From UBA1672 sp050633285 (GTDB taxonomy: Bacteria; Pseudomonadota; Alphaproteobacteria; Micavibrionales; Micavibrionaceae), in contig JBOEGG010000006.1 in assembly GCA_050633285.1 (NCBI GenBank), positions 1 through 64,000 on the forward strand: DNA of 64,000 nucleotides, given 5' to 3'. The notes under the pieces are model-generated. The model ran no database searches. It saw only the letters and a program-made list of their open reading frames with translations, and was not told the origin of the DNA. This document shows, in pieces, positions 34,101 to 43,103 of this stretch. Made by a program: the position numbers and the translations under genes. Numbering within the stretch: the stretch's first letter is position 1; every line of letters begins with the position of its first letter.

Positions 34101-35513
34101 TCAATCGGATTGTATAGAACTTAACAATGATATCAAGTCGCTAACGTTACCTAATATCATGATTCCCACTAAAATAACTAATCCTATTATCATTGCGATC
34201 TCTTGAACGCGCGTTGGAAGTGATTTTCGTGCAATAACTTCATAGAATAAAAAGACGAGATATCCACCATCAAGCACAGGAATAGGCAATAAATTAATAA
34301 ACGCGATAACAAAAGAAAATCCGGCAAGGAACAAAAGATATGTGTAAATGCCCCCCTGCACAGCATCTGCTGAATGTTGACTTATTTTCATGACACCACC
34401 TAAAACAGGTTCGTCCGTCTTACCCTTGTGGGCAACGCTGATAAGTTTGTAGGTGCCTACGACAATGCCTTGCATGATTCTAAAAGATGTTACAAATGCC
34501 TCTATAACGCCCAATTTAACAAAAAGGTTTTCTTCTGGATTTCCTAAAAAAACACGATCACTAAAAGTGTCGTCTTTGCTTGGATCAATATTCGTTAAAT
34601 GACTATTATAACGCTTGGGAAATAAAACCTGAAAATGGTCTGTATTTTCTTCTTTGTATTGCACCTCGATAACCAGATGCTTATCAAAATTTTGTAGGAT
34701 AAACGCCTTCGCTTTATCTTTATTGTCTATTGGGCGGCCATCAATTGATAACATGTCTTCAAATAACAATGCGGCCATACGAACCATACCTGTTTGACCA
34801 TGTTCTGTGACAATCCCTTTTTTACTTGTATATTTCACATGATTTGCAGCATAGGAAATTTGTATCTCCTGCCCGTTACGAATAATCTTGTATGTATGTT
34901 CTTCGGGCGGATTTTCATTCCATGTAATAGCATATACGTCATTAAGGCTTCTTAATGGCTTTCCATCCATTTCTAAAATCGTGTCATTAATTTTTATACC
35001 CGCCTCATGTGCCGCAGAGCCTTGCGCGATTGCTGTAACAACAACAGGCAGTGATGCTCGCCCGTGTATTGTAAATGTTGCTGTAATGATTAAAATTGTG
35101 AGAAGGATATTTATGCACGGGCCAGCCGCCACAATAAATATACGTTTCCAGACATTTTTTGTACAAAAGGAGCGTGCTAATTCATCGTCACTAAGGCGGC
35201 GTTCTCTTTCATTCACTTTATCCCAAACAATAGGATTATCAGGATCAACATCGCCGAATAGTTTCACAAACCCACCAAGTGGAAAAAGACAGAGAGAGAA
35301 CCGTGTGCGGTATTCCCCTGCCTTTTGAAAGCCAATAACCTCTTTGCCGAAACCAAATGCAAATTGCTCAACATGTACACCACAAATACGAGCAGCGATA
35401 TAATGTCCGAATTCATGCACCATGATCACTATGGACAGAGATACAATAAACATAACACCGAATAAAAAGATGTTCTCCATTGCACTTCCCAAAACATCAT
35501 AAACTACATCCAT
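34101..35513 (-). CDS. RseP-like site-2 metalloprotease, second paralogue
   Basis: 470-residue M50 intramembrane protease. Zinc site HEFGH (His33-His37, catalytic Glu34) lies in the first membrane helix, and the third ligand is Asp415 in NLLPIPVLDGG. One recognisable PDZ domain (VTAIAQGSAAHEAGIKINDT near 175) follows LFPLGGFVKLFGD. All catalytic residues are intact, so it should be active. It shares the layout but only moderate identity with the adjacent gene at 35547-36932, from which it lies 33 bases downstream. It is the more diverged of the two, and the region after the PDZ is hard to align by eye. Substrate unknown. Confidence 0.9.
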   Translation of the reverse strand: MDVVYDVLGSAMENIFLFGVMFIVSLSIVIMVHEFGHYIAARICGVHVEQFAFGFGKEVIGFQKAGEYRTRFSLCLFPLGGFVKLFGDVDPDNPIVWDKVNERERRLSDDELARSFCTKNVWKRIFIVAAGPCINILLTILIITATFTIHGRASLPVVVTAIAQGSAAHEAGIKINDTILEMDGKPLRSLNDVYAITWNENPPEEHTYKIIRNGQEIQISYAANHVKYTSKKGIVTEHGQTGMVRMAALLFEDMLSIDGRPIDNKDKAKAFILQNFDKHLVIEVQYKEENTDHFQVLFPKRYNSHLTNIDPSKDDTFSDRVFLGNPEENLFVKLGVIEAFVTSFRIMQGIVVGTYKLISVAHKGKTDEPVLGGVMKISQHSADAVQGGIYTYLLFLAGFSFVIAFINLLPIPVLDGGYLVFLFYEVIARKSLPTRVQEIAMIIGLVILVGIMILGNVSDLISLLSSIQSD

Positions 35514-35546
35514 GGGCGCAAGCTTTCTGTTGGAGTGTGCATGAAT

Positions 35547-36932
35547 TTAGGGTTTAAGCAGCTGATAAAGATCGTTCAAATTCGCAAATGCCATAATACC
35601 AATAAGGAATACGAATCCTCCACGAAAAGCATATTCTTGTATTTGTTCTGGCACAGGACGCCCAATAACAGATTCAGTCGCATAAAACAGCAAATGCCCA
35701 CCATCAAGCATCGGGATTGGCAATAGGTTGATAAAGCCTAAATTGATAGAGAGTAATGCCGCAAGAACAATAAGAGGAACAATACCCTGCTGTGCCATAT
35801 CACCGGCAACTGCACCAATACGAATAATTCCACCAAGTTCTGTGGCACTTCGCACACCAACAACCATCTGCCATAGTGCCTCCAGAGAACTGCGCGTCAT
35901 AACATAACTCTCCGCAATAGCACTTTGTACGGCTGTCATCATTGTGTGGGTTGTTAGGGTTTTCAATGGTAAGTTGGATAATACCAAGCCCTCTTCCTCA
36001 ATAATTTTTGCCTCACCTAACGTGGCATTCTTATCTGCATATGGGTGAATAGCGATTGTTTCAATATTATCGCCCATCTTCCATCCGACAGAAAATGTTG
36101 TTCCCATCTTTTTTTGGATCTCTGCCATAACGTTTTGCGGGTCATTAAACTCTTGCTCGTCAATTTGTGTGATTTGATGAACAGCAATACCCAGCCCTGC
36201 CTCTATAATACCCAAACGCCCTATACTACTTGAGAATCCAAAACGATCAGTTAAATGAACACGTTCAGGGGTCGTATAAATATCTATAAGCTCTTCATCA
36301 CGTTTAATTACAAAATGTTTTTCTTGGTCGAGGGCAACCATCATTTCACGTCTGATGTCGTTAAACTTCGAGATCTTCTTCCCATCAATAGAGACAATAA
36401 TATCATGTGGCTTAAACCCGCTTTTATCTGCACTACTACCTGATATAACGCCTGCAACTGCCGGAGGGGATACCGGTTGTCCGTGTGTTACATATAATCC
36501 GGCGAGTAAAATTATTGCGAAAATATAATTAATAGCAGGCCCGGCAAAAACAACTGCGGCACGTTGCCATATCGGTTTTGAGAAGAAAGCTTCATCGCGT
36601 TCTTCTTCGGTCATCTCACGAACCTCACCATCATCCCCTTCAACCGCATCGGACGTACCTGCACTTGCAGGATCGGTGTCCCCAAACATTTGTACATATC
36701 CACCGAGAGGTATGAGGGAAATTTTCCAACGCGTTCCGGCTTTATCATAAAAACCCCAAATCTCTTTACCAAAACCGATAGAGAAAACCAAAACGCGAAC
36801 GCCGCACATACGCGCAACAATGTAATGTCCCCATTCATGTACAAAGACAAGGATGCTCAAAACAAGGATTAATGATCCGCCATAAATCCATATATTTTGT
36901 CCAACCATCTGAATGACATCTGCAATATTCAT
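35547..36932 (-). CDS. rseP: RseP-like site-2 metalloprotease, first paralogue
   Basis: 461-residue M50 intramembrane protease, the likely orthologue of alphaproteobacterial RseP, which cleaves anti-sigma factors and remnant signal peptides within the inner membrane. HEWGH (His32-His36, Glu33) and LDGGH (Asp410) supply the zinc site. LIPLGGYVQMFGDTDPA is the conserved RseP segment, and the PDZ domain starts at AGVISGSSADKSGFKPHDII. C-terminal membrane helices end the protein. It lies between dxr and the second M50 gene, just where single-copy rseP is found in relatives. Confidence 0.94.
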   Translation of the reverse strand: MNIADVIQMVGQNIWIYGGSLILVLSILVFVHEWGHYIVARMCGVRVLVFSIGFGKEIWGFYDKAGTRWKISLIPLGGYVQMFGDTDPASAGTSDAVEGDDGEVREMTEEERDEAFFSKPIWQRAAVVFAGPAINYIFAIILLAGLYVTHGQPVSPPAVAGVISGSSADKSGFKPHDIIVSIDGKKISKFNDIRREMMVALDQEKHFVIKRDEELIDIYTTPERVHLTDRFGFSSSIGRLGIIEAGLGIAVHQITQIDEQEFNDPQNVMAEIQKKMGTTFSVGWKMGDNIETIAIHPYADKNATLGEAKIIEEEGLVLSNLPLKTLTTHTMMTAVQSAIAESYVMTRSSLEALWQMVVGVRSATELGGIIRIGAVAGDMAQQGIVPLIVLAALLSINLGFINLLPIPMLDGGHLLFYATESVIGRPVPEQIQEYAFRGGFVFLIGIMAFANLNDLYQLLKP

Positions 36933-36970
36933 GGGGGAATTGTCCTTTGTTTTCTTAAGTGGTGTTTTGC

Positions 36971-38146
36971 TTACAAGAGTGTATTCGTAAAATTATCAAC
37001 TGCGTTTCGCACAGTGTTATCTAATTTTTCAATATCTTCAATAGTTTTCAACGAGAGATACGAGATATCAGGATATAAATCATCAACGGCATAAGATACG
37101 CACCTTATGATGTCTTTAAAGGATATTTTTCCATTTAAAAAATGCTCTACCGCCACTTCATTTGCTGCGTTCATCGCAATACAGGCATGCTGCCCCATAT
37201 CTAAACATTTATATGCATAGGATAAAGCCGGAAACTTTTGAAAATCCGGCTGCTGAAATGTCAGGTTTGACAGCACGTCTAAGTTAATCTTCTCACCCGG
37301 ACTATCCATACGCTCAGGCCACGCAAGTGCATACGCGATTGGTGTGCACATATCACTCGCCCCCATTTGCGAAAGGATAGATCCATCTTTATAAGAAACC
37401 ATGGAGTGGATTGTGGATTGTGGATGGATCAAAACTTTAATTTTTTCGACAGGCATATCAAACAAATAATGCGCTTCAATGACTTCTAGTGCTTTATTCA
37501 TCATAGAAGCACTATCAACCGATATTTTTTTACCCATTTCCCAGTTCGGGTGAGCAATTGCCTGTGCAGGCGTTGCCGTATCTATATCTTCTTTATTCCA
37601 ATTTAGGAAAGGCCCACCAGATGCAGTTAGTATCAAGGTGTCTATTGCGTCCCTGTTGCTGTTTTCAAAAACTTGGAAAATAGCATTATGTTCACTATCA
37701 ACAGGTAAAATTTTAGCATTATTTTGTCGCGCAATTGCCATTATTTCTGCGCCTGCTGCGACCAATGGCTCTTTATTTGCTATGGCTACATTTGTCCCCT
37801 GCTCCAACGCTTTGATAATTGGCCGTAAACCTGCAAAGCCCATGATCGCCGCCATAACCAAATCAACGTGATGGCTACATATATCCTCAATCGCTTTCAT
37901 ACCTGAAAGAACGTTGATATCAGTATTATGAAGAAGAGCCTCCAATTCGTCATGTAAACTATCATCAGCAATAATTGCTATTTTAGCATTCAGTGCCTTG
38001 GCATCTTTTGCAAGTTGCATAACATTCTTATGTGCTGTGATGGCATAAACATCAAACATCTCAGGCTGTGATAAAATAACTTTTACCGTACTCTGCCCGA
38101 TTGATCCCGTAACGCCGAGAATTGTTATTTTCTTTTTACAAGACAT
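36971..38146 (-). CDS. dxr: 1-deoxy-D-xylulose 5-phosphate reductoisomerase
   Basis: Second step of the MEP isoprenoid pathway, NADPH-dependent. 391 residues with the N-terminal ILGVTGSIGQSTVKVI (NADPH-binding), IANKEPLVAAGAEI, PVDSEHNAIFQ (metal and substrate residues), ASGGPF and KISVDSASMMNKALEVIEAH. It overlaps cdsA by 11 bases. The downstream neighbour uppS uses the isoprenoid products, a functional link conserved in the class. Confidence 0.97.
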   Translation of the reverse strand: MSCKKKITILGVTGSIGQSTVKVILSQPEMFDVYAITAHKNVMQLAKDAKALNAKIAIIADDSLHDELEALLHNTDINVLSGMKAIEDICSHHVDLVMAAIMGFAGLRPIIKALEQGTNVAIANKEPLVAAGAEIMAIARQNNAKILPVDSEHNAIFQVFENSNRDAIDTLILTASGGPFLNWNKEDIDTATPAQAIAHPNWEMGKKISVDSASMMNKALEVIEAHYLFDMPVEKIKVLIHPQSTIHSMVSYKDGSILSQMGASDMCTPIAYALAWPERMDSPGEKINLDVLSNLTFQQPDFQKFPALSYAYKCLDMGQHACIAMNAANEVAVEHFLNGKISFKDIIRCVSYAVDDLYPDISYLSLKTIEDIEKLDNTVRNAVDNFTNTLL

Positions 38147-38813
38147 AGGATAACAACGTAATAACAGTTAGAAAAACTGGTGTTGCGAGCAGCATAGAAT
38201 CAATACGGTCTAACAACCCACCATGTCCGGGAATAATTGTGCCAGTATCTTTGACACTTGCTTGGCGTTTTAAAAATGAGACAAGTAAATCCCCTGCTTG
38301 CCCGACACTTCCAATGACAACACCAAGTACCGCAGCAATAGGTAGCATTAAATAAAGTGAGTGATTATCCATGGGCTCATGAATTCCCATAAAGGCAACC
38401 CATATAACAGCAAATAAAGCAGGAAAGAATAATGCACCACCAAAGCCCGACCATGTTTTATTAGGGCTAACCGCCTGAATAAGCTTCGGGCCGCCAATTG
38501 TTTTCCCTACAAAATATGCGCCAATATCACTGAACCAGATCATGCCAAGTAATAAAGCTATAATAGATGCGGAATACATCTCGCGAAGCGCCAAAAAGCT
38601 TGCGTAAGATAGGCTTATATAAACAACCCCTAGCACAAGCGCAGGTACAAAATAATCAACTTTTTTAGCAAGGTGAAACCACTCATAGACGGAAACAACG
38701 AATGCAATGAATAACCATATAAATAACGGAATGCCGCCATAAATAATCGCGAATAAAAAGCAAGGTGCCAGAATAAGCGCGGAAAGAATTCTTTTTACTA
38801 GGGTCGATGACAT
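38136..38813 (-). CDS. cdsA: Phosphatidate cytidylyltransferase
   Basis: Makes CDP-diacylglycerol for phospholipid synthesis. 225 residues with about six or seven membrane segments. The family signature is visible in the C-terminal half: SPNKTWSGFGGALFFPALFA and IPGHGGLLDRIDSML (Asp residues for metal). The length is somewhat short compared with E. coli (285) but usual for Alphaproteobacteria. It lies between uppS (81 bases upstream) and dxr, which it overlaps. Confidence 0.94.
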   Translation of the reverse strand: MSSTLVKRILSALILAPCFLFAIIYGGIPLFIWLFIAFVVSVYEWFHLAKKVDYFVPALVLGVVYISLSYASFLALREMYSASIIALLLGMIWFSDIGAYFVGKTIGGPKLIQAVSPNKTWSGFGGALFFPALFAVIWVAFMGIHEPMDNHSLYLMLPIAAVLGVVIGSVGQAGDLLVSFLKRQASVKDTGTIIPGHGGLLDRIDSMLLATPVFLTVITLLSYVL

Positions 38814-38894
38814 ATTGAATCATTTTCAAAGTGGAAAACTGATGGAACTATACAAACTCCGATATAGAAATACAATTCTTATAACAATAAGAAC

Positions 38895-39632
38895 TTATAC
38901 TTGCTTTATCGCACCAAAACGGCGATCTCTATCCGCATATTCATTTAATGCAAGCAGCAGGTCTTTTTTACCAAAATCCGGCCATAATACAGGGGTAAAG
39001 ACCATTTCACTATAGGCACACTGCCAAAGAAGAAAGTTACTGATCCTCTGCTCGCCACTTGTACGAACTAGTAAATCAGGATCAGGGATGTCAGATGTCA
39101 TCAAATTTTGATTAAGTAAAACCTCAACCTCACCTGATGATGGAACTTGCCCTTGCTTAAGTGCATCTTCAGCTATTTTAAGTGTAGCCTGCGCAATATC
39201 CTGACGTCCGCCGTAATTCAATGCAATAATCACAGTAATCGCGCTATTGTCAGAGGTTAAAGCTTCCGCATTTTCAATAAGTTCAATAATGTCCTTATCA
39301 AAAGCGCAACGGTCTCCGATCACTAAAAGTCGAGCATTATTCTTATGCAGTTCCGCAGTCTGAGAACGAAGATACTGTCGTAATAACCCCATAAGGTCGT
39401 TAATTTCTTCTTCCGGCCTGCTCCAGTTCTCTGATGAAAACCCAAACAGTGTGAGATACTCAATCCCTGCTTCCGCAGCGTTATGGACAACTTTCCTTAC
39501 GGATTCTGCACCTTTTTTATGCCCCATAGTACGGGGGAGCCCACGTTTCTTCGCCCATCGACCATTACCATCCATAATAATGGCGAGATGTCGCGGTATT
39601 TCTGCCGTACTATGATCGAACTGGTTGCTCAT
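38895..39632 (-). CDS. uppS: Undecaprenyl diphosphate synthase (cis-prenyltransferase)
   Basis: Builds the C55 lipid carrier for peptidoglycan and O-antigen. 245 residues. The catalytic IIMDGNGRWAKKRGLPR contains Asp21; other signatures are LTLFGFSSENWSRP, NYGGRQDI and DLLVRTSGEQRISNFLLWQ plus YSEMVF, all diagnostic of UppS. It starts 20 bases after frr. Confidence 0.97.
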   Translation of the reverse strand: MSNQFDHSTAEIPRHLAIIMDGNGRWAKKRGLPRTMGHKKGAESVRKVVHNAAEAGIEYLTLFGFSSENWSRPEEEINDLMGLLRQYLRSQTAELHKNNARLLVIGDRCAFDKDIIELIENAEALTSDNSAITVIIALNYGGRQDIAQATLKIAEDALKQGQVPSSGEVEVLLNQNLMTSDIPDPDLLVRTSGEQRISNFLLWQCAYSEMVFTPVLWPDFGKKDLLLALNEYADRDRRFGAIKQV

Positions 39633-39652
39633 GATAAAACTCGCAGTACAGA

Positions 39653-40207
39653 TTAAACTGTCATGATGTCTTTTTCTTTATCTGACAAAATTGTATCAAT
39701 TGACTTGACCGCTTCGTCAGTCATTTTTTGAACTTCATCAGATAGTTTTTTGTGATCATCTTCGGAAATATCATTCGCTTTTTCCATTTTCTTCAGCATA
39801 TCCATGCCATCACGACGAACATTACGAACAGAAATACGGGCATTCTCTGCATATTTTCCGGCAATTTTAGTAAGTTCTTGGCGGCGTTCCTCATTTAAGT
39901 CAGGAACAGGAATGCGGATGTTATTACCCTCTGGCATTGGGTTCAGACCCAATCCAGAATCACGGATTGCTTTTTCAACAGATTTAACTGCCGAAGCGTC
40001 CCAAACTTGAACGACAAGCATGCGTGGCTCGGGAACGCTGATTGTTCCAACCTGATTAAGTGGCATTTTACTGCCATACATATCAACAATAACAGGGTCA
40101 AGAAGGTTCGCAGATGCACGTCCGGTACGTAGACCTGAAAATTCTTTCTTTAATGAATCAATTGCCCCATCCATACGACGTTTTACGTCTTGTTTATCAT
40201 ATGACAT
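39653..40207 (-). CDS. frr: Ribosome recycling factor
   Basis: A 184-residue tRNA-mimic that splits post-termination ribosomes with EF-G. It has LKKEFSGLRTGRASANLLDPV near the N-terminus, GTISVPEPRMLVVQVWD, GNNIRIPVPDLNEERRQEL and VRNVRRDGMD. It lies 34 bases after pyrH in the invariant rpsB-tsf-pyrH-frr order. Confidence 0.98.
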   Translation of the reverse strand: MSYDKQDVKRRMDGAIDSLKKEFSGLRTGRASANLLDPVIVDMYGSKMPLNQVGTISVPEPRMLVVQVWDASAVKSVEKAIRDSGLGLNPMPEGNNIRIPVPDLNEERRQELTKIAGKYAENARISVRNVRRDGMDMLKKMEKANDISEDDHKKLSDEVQKMTDEAVKSIDTILSDKEKDIMTV

Positions 40208-40241
40208 TGTTTTACCCCTTAGTCTTTAGAATTTGAATAGT

Positions 40242-41000
40242 TTATGTGTTTGTTACAATAGTGTATTTGCCCTTGGCCTGCGCCACCTCCGCAAAATTAC
40301 CTGTTTCCATGACAGAGAATACCACAATCGGAATATTATTCTCACGCGCTAAAGAAATAGCGGTCGCATCCATGACTTTTAAATCTTTTGTCAAAACATC
40401 AAGATAGGAAATTCTATCGTAGTGTGTAGCATCTGGGTCTTTTTTAGGGTCAGCGGAATAAACCCCATCAACTTTCGTACCCTTCATAATGACATCGCAG
40501 TCCATTTCAGACGCACGAAGTGCCGCCGCAGTATCAGTTGTAAAGTAAGGGTTCCCCGTACCGGCAGCAAAGATAACAACGCGACCGCGTTCCATATGCC
40601 TGAACGCCCGACGACGAATGTAAGGTTCACATATTGAATCCATACGGATAGCGGACTGTACGCGCGTATCAACGTCCATATTTTCAAGAGCATTTTGAAG
40701 TGCCAAGGCATTAATAACAATACCAAGCATGCCCATATAATCTGCCGTCGTTCTGTCCATGCCACTCGCAGCACCTGAAACACCGCGGAAAATATTACCT
40801 GCGCCAACGACCACGCAAATTTCCATACCAAGGTCGATTACTTGCTTAATATCGGATGCTACACGGTTAACAGTATCCTGATCTAAACCAAACTCCTGAC
40901 TTCCCATTAAAACTTCACCGGACATTTTTAACATGATCCGTTTGTAAGGTTTCGCAGTTGCTACAATATCAGTGTCTTGGTTTTCGGCTGTCATACCCAT
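40242..41000 (-). CDS. pyrH: UMP kinase
   Basis: Hexameric amino-acid-kinase-fold enzyme phosphorylating UMP to UDP. 252 residues with KPYKRIMLKMSGEVLMG near residue 18, VVGAGNIFRG, ADYMGMLGIVINALALQ, FAAGTGNPYFTTDTAAALRA and GTKVDGVYSADPKKDP. Starts at 41000 and 40994 are both in frame. The upstream gap to tsf contains a 9-bp hairpin that may tune expression relative to tsf. Confidence 0.98.
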   Translation of the reverse strand: MGMTAENQDTDIVATAKPYKRIMLKMSGEVLMGSQEFGLDQDTVNRVASDIKQVIDLGMEICVVVGAGNIFRGVSGAASGMDRTTADYMGMLGIVINALALQNALENMDVDTRVQSAIRMDSICEPYIRRRAFRHMERGRVVIFAAGTGNPYFTTDTAAALRASEMDCDVIMKGTKVDGVYSADPKKDPDATHYDRISYLDVLTKDLKVMDATAISLARENNIPIVVFSVMETGNFAEVAQAKGKYTIVTNT

Positions 41001-41049
41001 GGCTCATTTCTTTCTGATGCGCAAAAATGGCATTTGTCTATATATAAAG

Positions 41050-41078
41050 ACAGCCGCGAAAACTTGCAACGCGGCTGT
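41050..41078 (-). terminator. Hairpin between tsf and pyrH, probable attenuator
   Basis: ACAGCCGCG (41050-41058) and CGCGGCTGT (41070-41078) form a perfect GC-rich 9-bp stem with an 11-base loop. On the minus-strand transcript it is followed by CTTTATATA, a weak U tract. Partial termination after tsf would lower pyrH-frr transcription relative to the abundant rpsB-tsf message. Confidence 0.55.
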
Positions 41079-41100
41079 ACAAATTCAATTGTAAAAATTG

Positions 41101-42015
41101 TTAGCCGTTTGCAACAGCAGCAACCTCTGCCGCGAAATCAGCTTCTTCTTTTTCGATACCTTCACCAAGCTGAACACGTGCAAATGCAGTGAGCTTAATA
41201 TCTGTACCAAGTGTTTTAGCAACAGCAGCAATAGCTTCTGACACAGTGTTATCTGTATCCATAATAAATGCTTGCTCTGTTAGGCAAATCTCTTCGTAAA
41301 ATTTACGAATACGACCATCAACCATTTTTTCTGCGATTTCAGGTGGCTTACCCGATGCAATTGCTTGATCTTTCAAAACACTGCGCTCACGCTCCAGAAC
41401 TTCAGGATCAACAGAATCTTTGTTCAAGAACTGTGGGTTAGCAGCAGCAACATGCATTGCAACTTGCTTACCAATTTCTTGAAGAGCCGCTGCATCCGCA
41501 GAAGATTCAAGAGCAACAAGAACACCAATTTTACCAAGACCATCTGCAAGCGCACCATGAACATAACCAACAACAGCACCTTCAGAAACTGAAAGCTTTG
41601 TCATACGGCGTAGTGCCATGTTTTCGCCAATAGTCGCGATTAAGTCTGTAACGTTTTCAGAAACAGGCTTTCCTTCAAGGTCGCTAGCCGCCAACTCTTC
41701 TGTTGTTTCAACATTAAGAGCATTTTCAGCAACTTTTTTAACAAAACCTTGGAACTCTTCGTTACGAGCAACGAAATCTGTTTCCGCGTTAAGTTCAACA
41801 ACTGCACCAGTTGCGCCAGATGTTGTAACTGCAACAAGACCTTCGGCCGCTGTACGCCCGGATTTCTTCGCAGCTTTCGCCATACCTTTTGTACGTAACC
41901 AATCAACTGCTTGATCCATGTTACCATCATTTTCAACTAAAGCTTTTTTAGCGTCCATCATACCAACGCCAGTTAATTCACGAAGTTCTTTTACTTGTGA
42001 TGCTGTAATAGCCAT
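41101..42015 (-). CDS. tsf: Elongation factor Ts
   Basis: Nucleotide exchange factor for EF-Tu. 304 residues: the N-terminal UBA-like domain with VKELRELTGVGMMDAKKALV, the core with GRTAAEGLVAV, VVELNAETDFVARNEEF (contacts EF-Tu, TDFV motif) and the second half of the dimerisation core to CLTEQAFIMDTDNTV. It is 62 bases downstream of rpsB and is normally co-transcribed with it. Confidence 0.98.
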   Translation of the reverse strand: MAITASQVKELRELTGVGMMDAKKALVENDGNMDQAVDWLRTKGMAKAAKKSGRTAAEGLVAVTTSGATGAVVELNAETDFVARNEEFQGFVKKVAENALNVETTEELAASDLEGKPVSENVTDLIATIGENMALRRMTKLSVSEGAVVGYVHGALADGLGKIGVLVALESSADAAALQEIGKQVAMHVAAANPQFLNKDSVDPEVLERERSVLKDQAIASGKPPEIAEKMVDGRIRKFYEEICLTEQAFIMDTDNTVSEAIAAVAKTLGTDIKLTAFARVQLGEGIEKEEADFAAEVAAVANG

Positions 42016-42077
42016 TTTGTCATCCTCTATTTAAAAAGTACAAATTTCAAATTTAGTAAAGGTGCAAGCACCAGCGA

Positions 42078-42881
42078 TTACGCTGATGCTGCCTTTTTCT
42101 CTTTTTTAGCTTCAACAGCAGGAGCTTTTTCTTCCACTGGAAGATCAACTGCAACTTCAGTTGCCGCACCGACATCTTTATCGCTAGAAGAAAGTTCAGC
42201 CTGCAATCCGTCAATAACAGAACCTGAAACAAGCTCACAATAAAGGTCAATTGCGCGAAGAGCATCATCGTTACCCGGGATTGGGTAATCAATGCCATCA
42301 AGGTTTGCGTTACTGTCAACGATTGCGAAAACAGGAATACCAAGCTTGTTTGCTTCTTTAATCGCAATTTCTTCTTTATTTGTATCAATAATGAAAAGAG
42401 CATCAGGTTGACCACCCATGTCCTTGATACCACCAATAGACAATTCAAGCTTGTTACGCTCACGTGTCATCATAAGAAGTTCTTTTTTCGTGTAACCAGC
42501 TTGGTCACCATTAAGAATAATATCAAGCTCACGTAGACGCTTAATAGATGCAGTGATTGTCTTCCAGTTTGTCATCATACCACCAAGCCAACGGTGATTA
42601 ACGAAATACTGACCACAACGTTTTGCACTTTCTGCAACAGGCTCTTGTGCCTGACGTTTTGTACCAACGAACAATATACGTCCGCCTTTTGATACGATAT
42701 TACGGATTTCTGTCAATGCAGATTGTAACATCGGCTGTGTTTGTTGTAGATCAAGAATGTGAACACCGTTACGTACACCAAAGATATATTGGCGCATTTT
42801 AGGGTTCCAACGACGTGTGTGGTGGCCGAAGTGAACGCCCGCTTCTAGAAGTTGACGCATTGTGAATTCAGGTATTGGCAT
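42078..42881 (-). CDS. rpsB: 30S ribosomal protein S2
   Basis: 267 residues from ATG 42881, which has a strong AAGGAG Shine-Dalgarno; the frame is open 23 codons further but that part has no S2 homology. MRQLLEAGVHFGHHTRRWNP, the signature 1 region, is followed by VGTKRQAQEPV, HRWLGGMMTNWKTI and GIPVFAIVDSNANLDGIDYP (signature 2). A charged Ala/Lys/Glu-rich tail ends the protein. The 5' leader has nested inverted repeats (42898-42942) that may be an S2-responsive control element. Confidence 0.98.
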   Translation of the reverse strand: MPIPEFTMRQLLEAGVHFGHHTRRWNPKMRQYIFGVRNGVHILDLQQTQPMLQSALTEIRNIVSKGGRILFVGTKRQAQEPVAESAKRCGQYFVNHRWLGGMMTNWKTITASIKRLRELDIILNGDQAGYTKKELLMMTRERNKLELSIGGIKDMGGQPDALFIIDTNKEEIAIKEANKLGIPVFAIVDSNANLDGIDYPIPGNDDALRAIDLYCELVSGSVIDGLQAELSSSDKDVGAATEVAVDLPVEEKAPAVEAKKEKKAASA

Positions 42882-42897
42882 GGTTTTATCTCCTTTT

Positions 42898-42942
42898 CCG
42901 GTTATACCTCTGCGAAATAGTGAGTAGCTATTGCTACACCGG
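42898..42942 (-). promoter_or_regulatory. Structured rpsB leader, possible S2 autoregulatory element
   Basis: Directly upstream of the rpsB Shine-Dalgarno, an outer pair CCGGT (42898-42902) / ACCGG (42938-42942) encloses a hairpin GTAGC-TATT-GCTAC (42924-42937). E. coli rpsB-tsf is autoregulated by S2 through a structured leader; analogous use here is an inference. Confidence 0.4.
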
Positions 42943-43103
42943 ACGGGCATTTATCTATGTGGATAAAGTCCCAAATTCCGCATGTGAATTTAAACTGGGT
43001 GTTTTCTACATATAAAATCTATGTTTTGCAAGGAAAATATAGGGATACAGACTTATTATTTGAATTATTTTCCCTATTATAGTACTGTAAAAGAAAAAAT
43101 TAG

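Noticed and set aside
42882..42950. N-terminal extension of rpsB
   Set aside because: It covers the strong Shine-Dalgarno and the leader structure; ATG 42881 fits S2 exactly.
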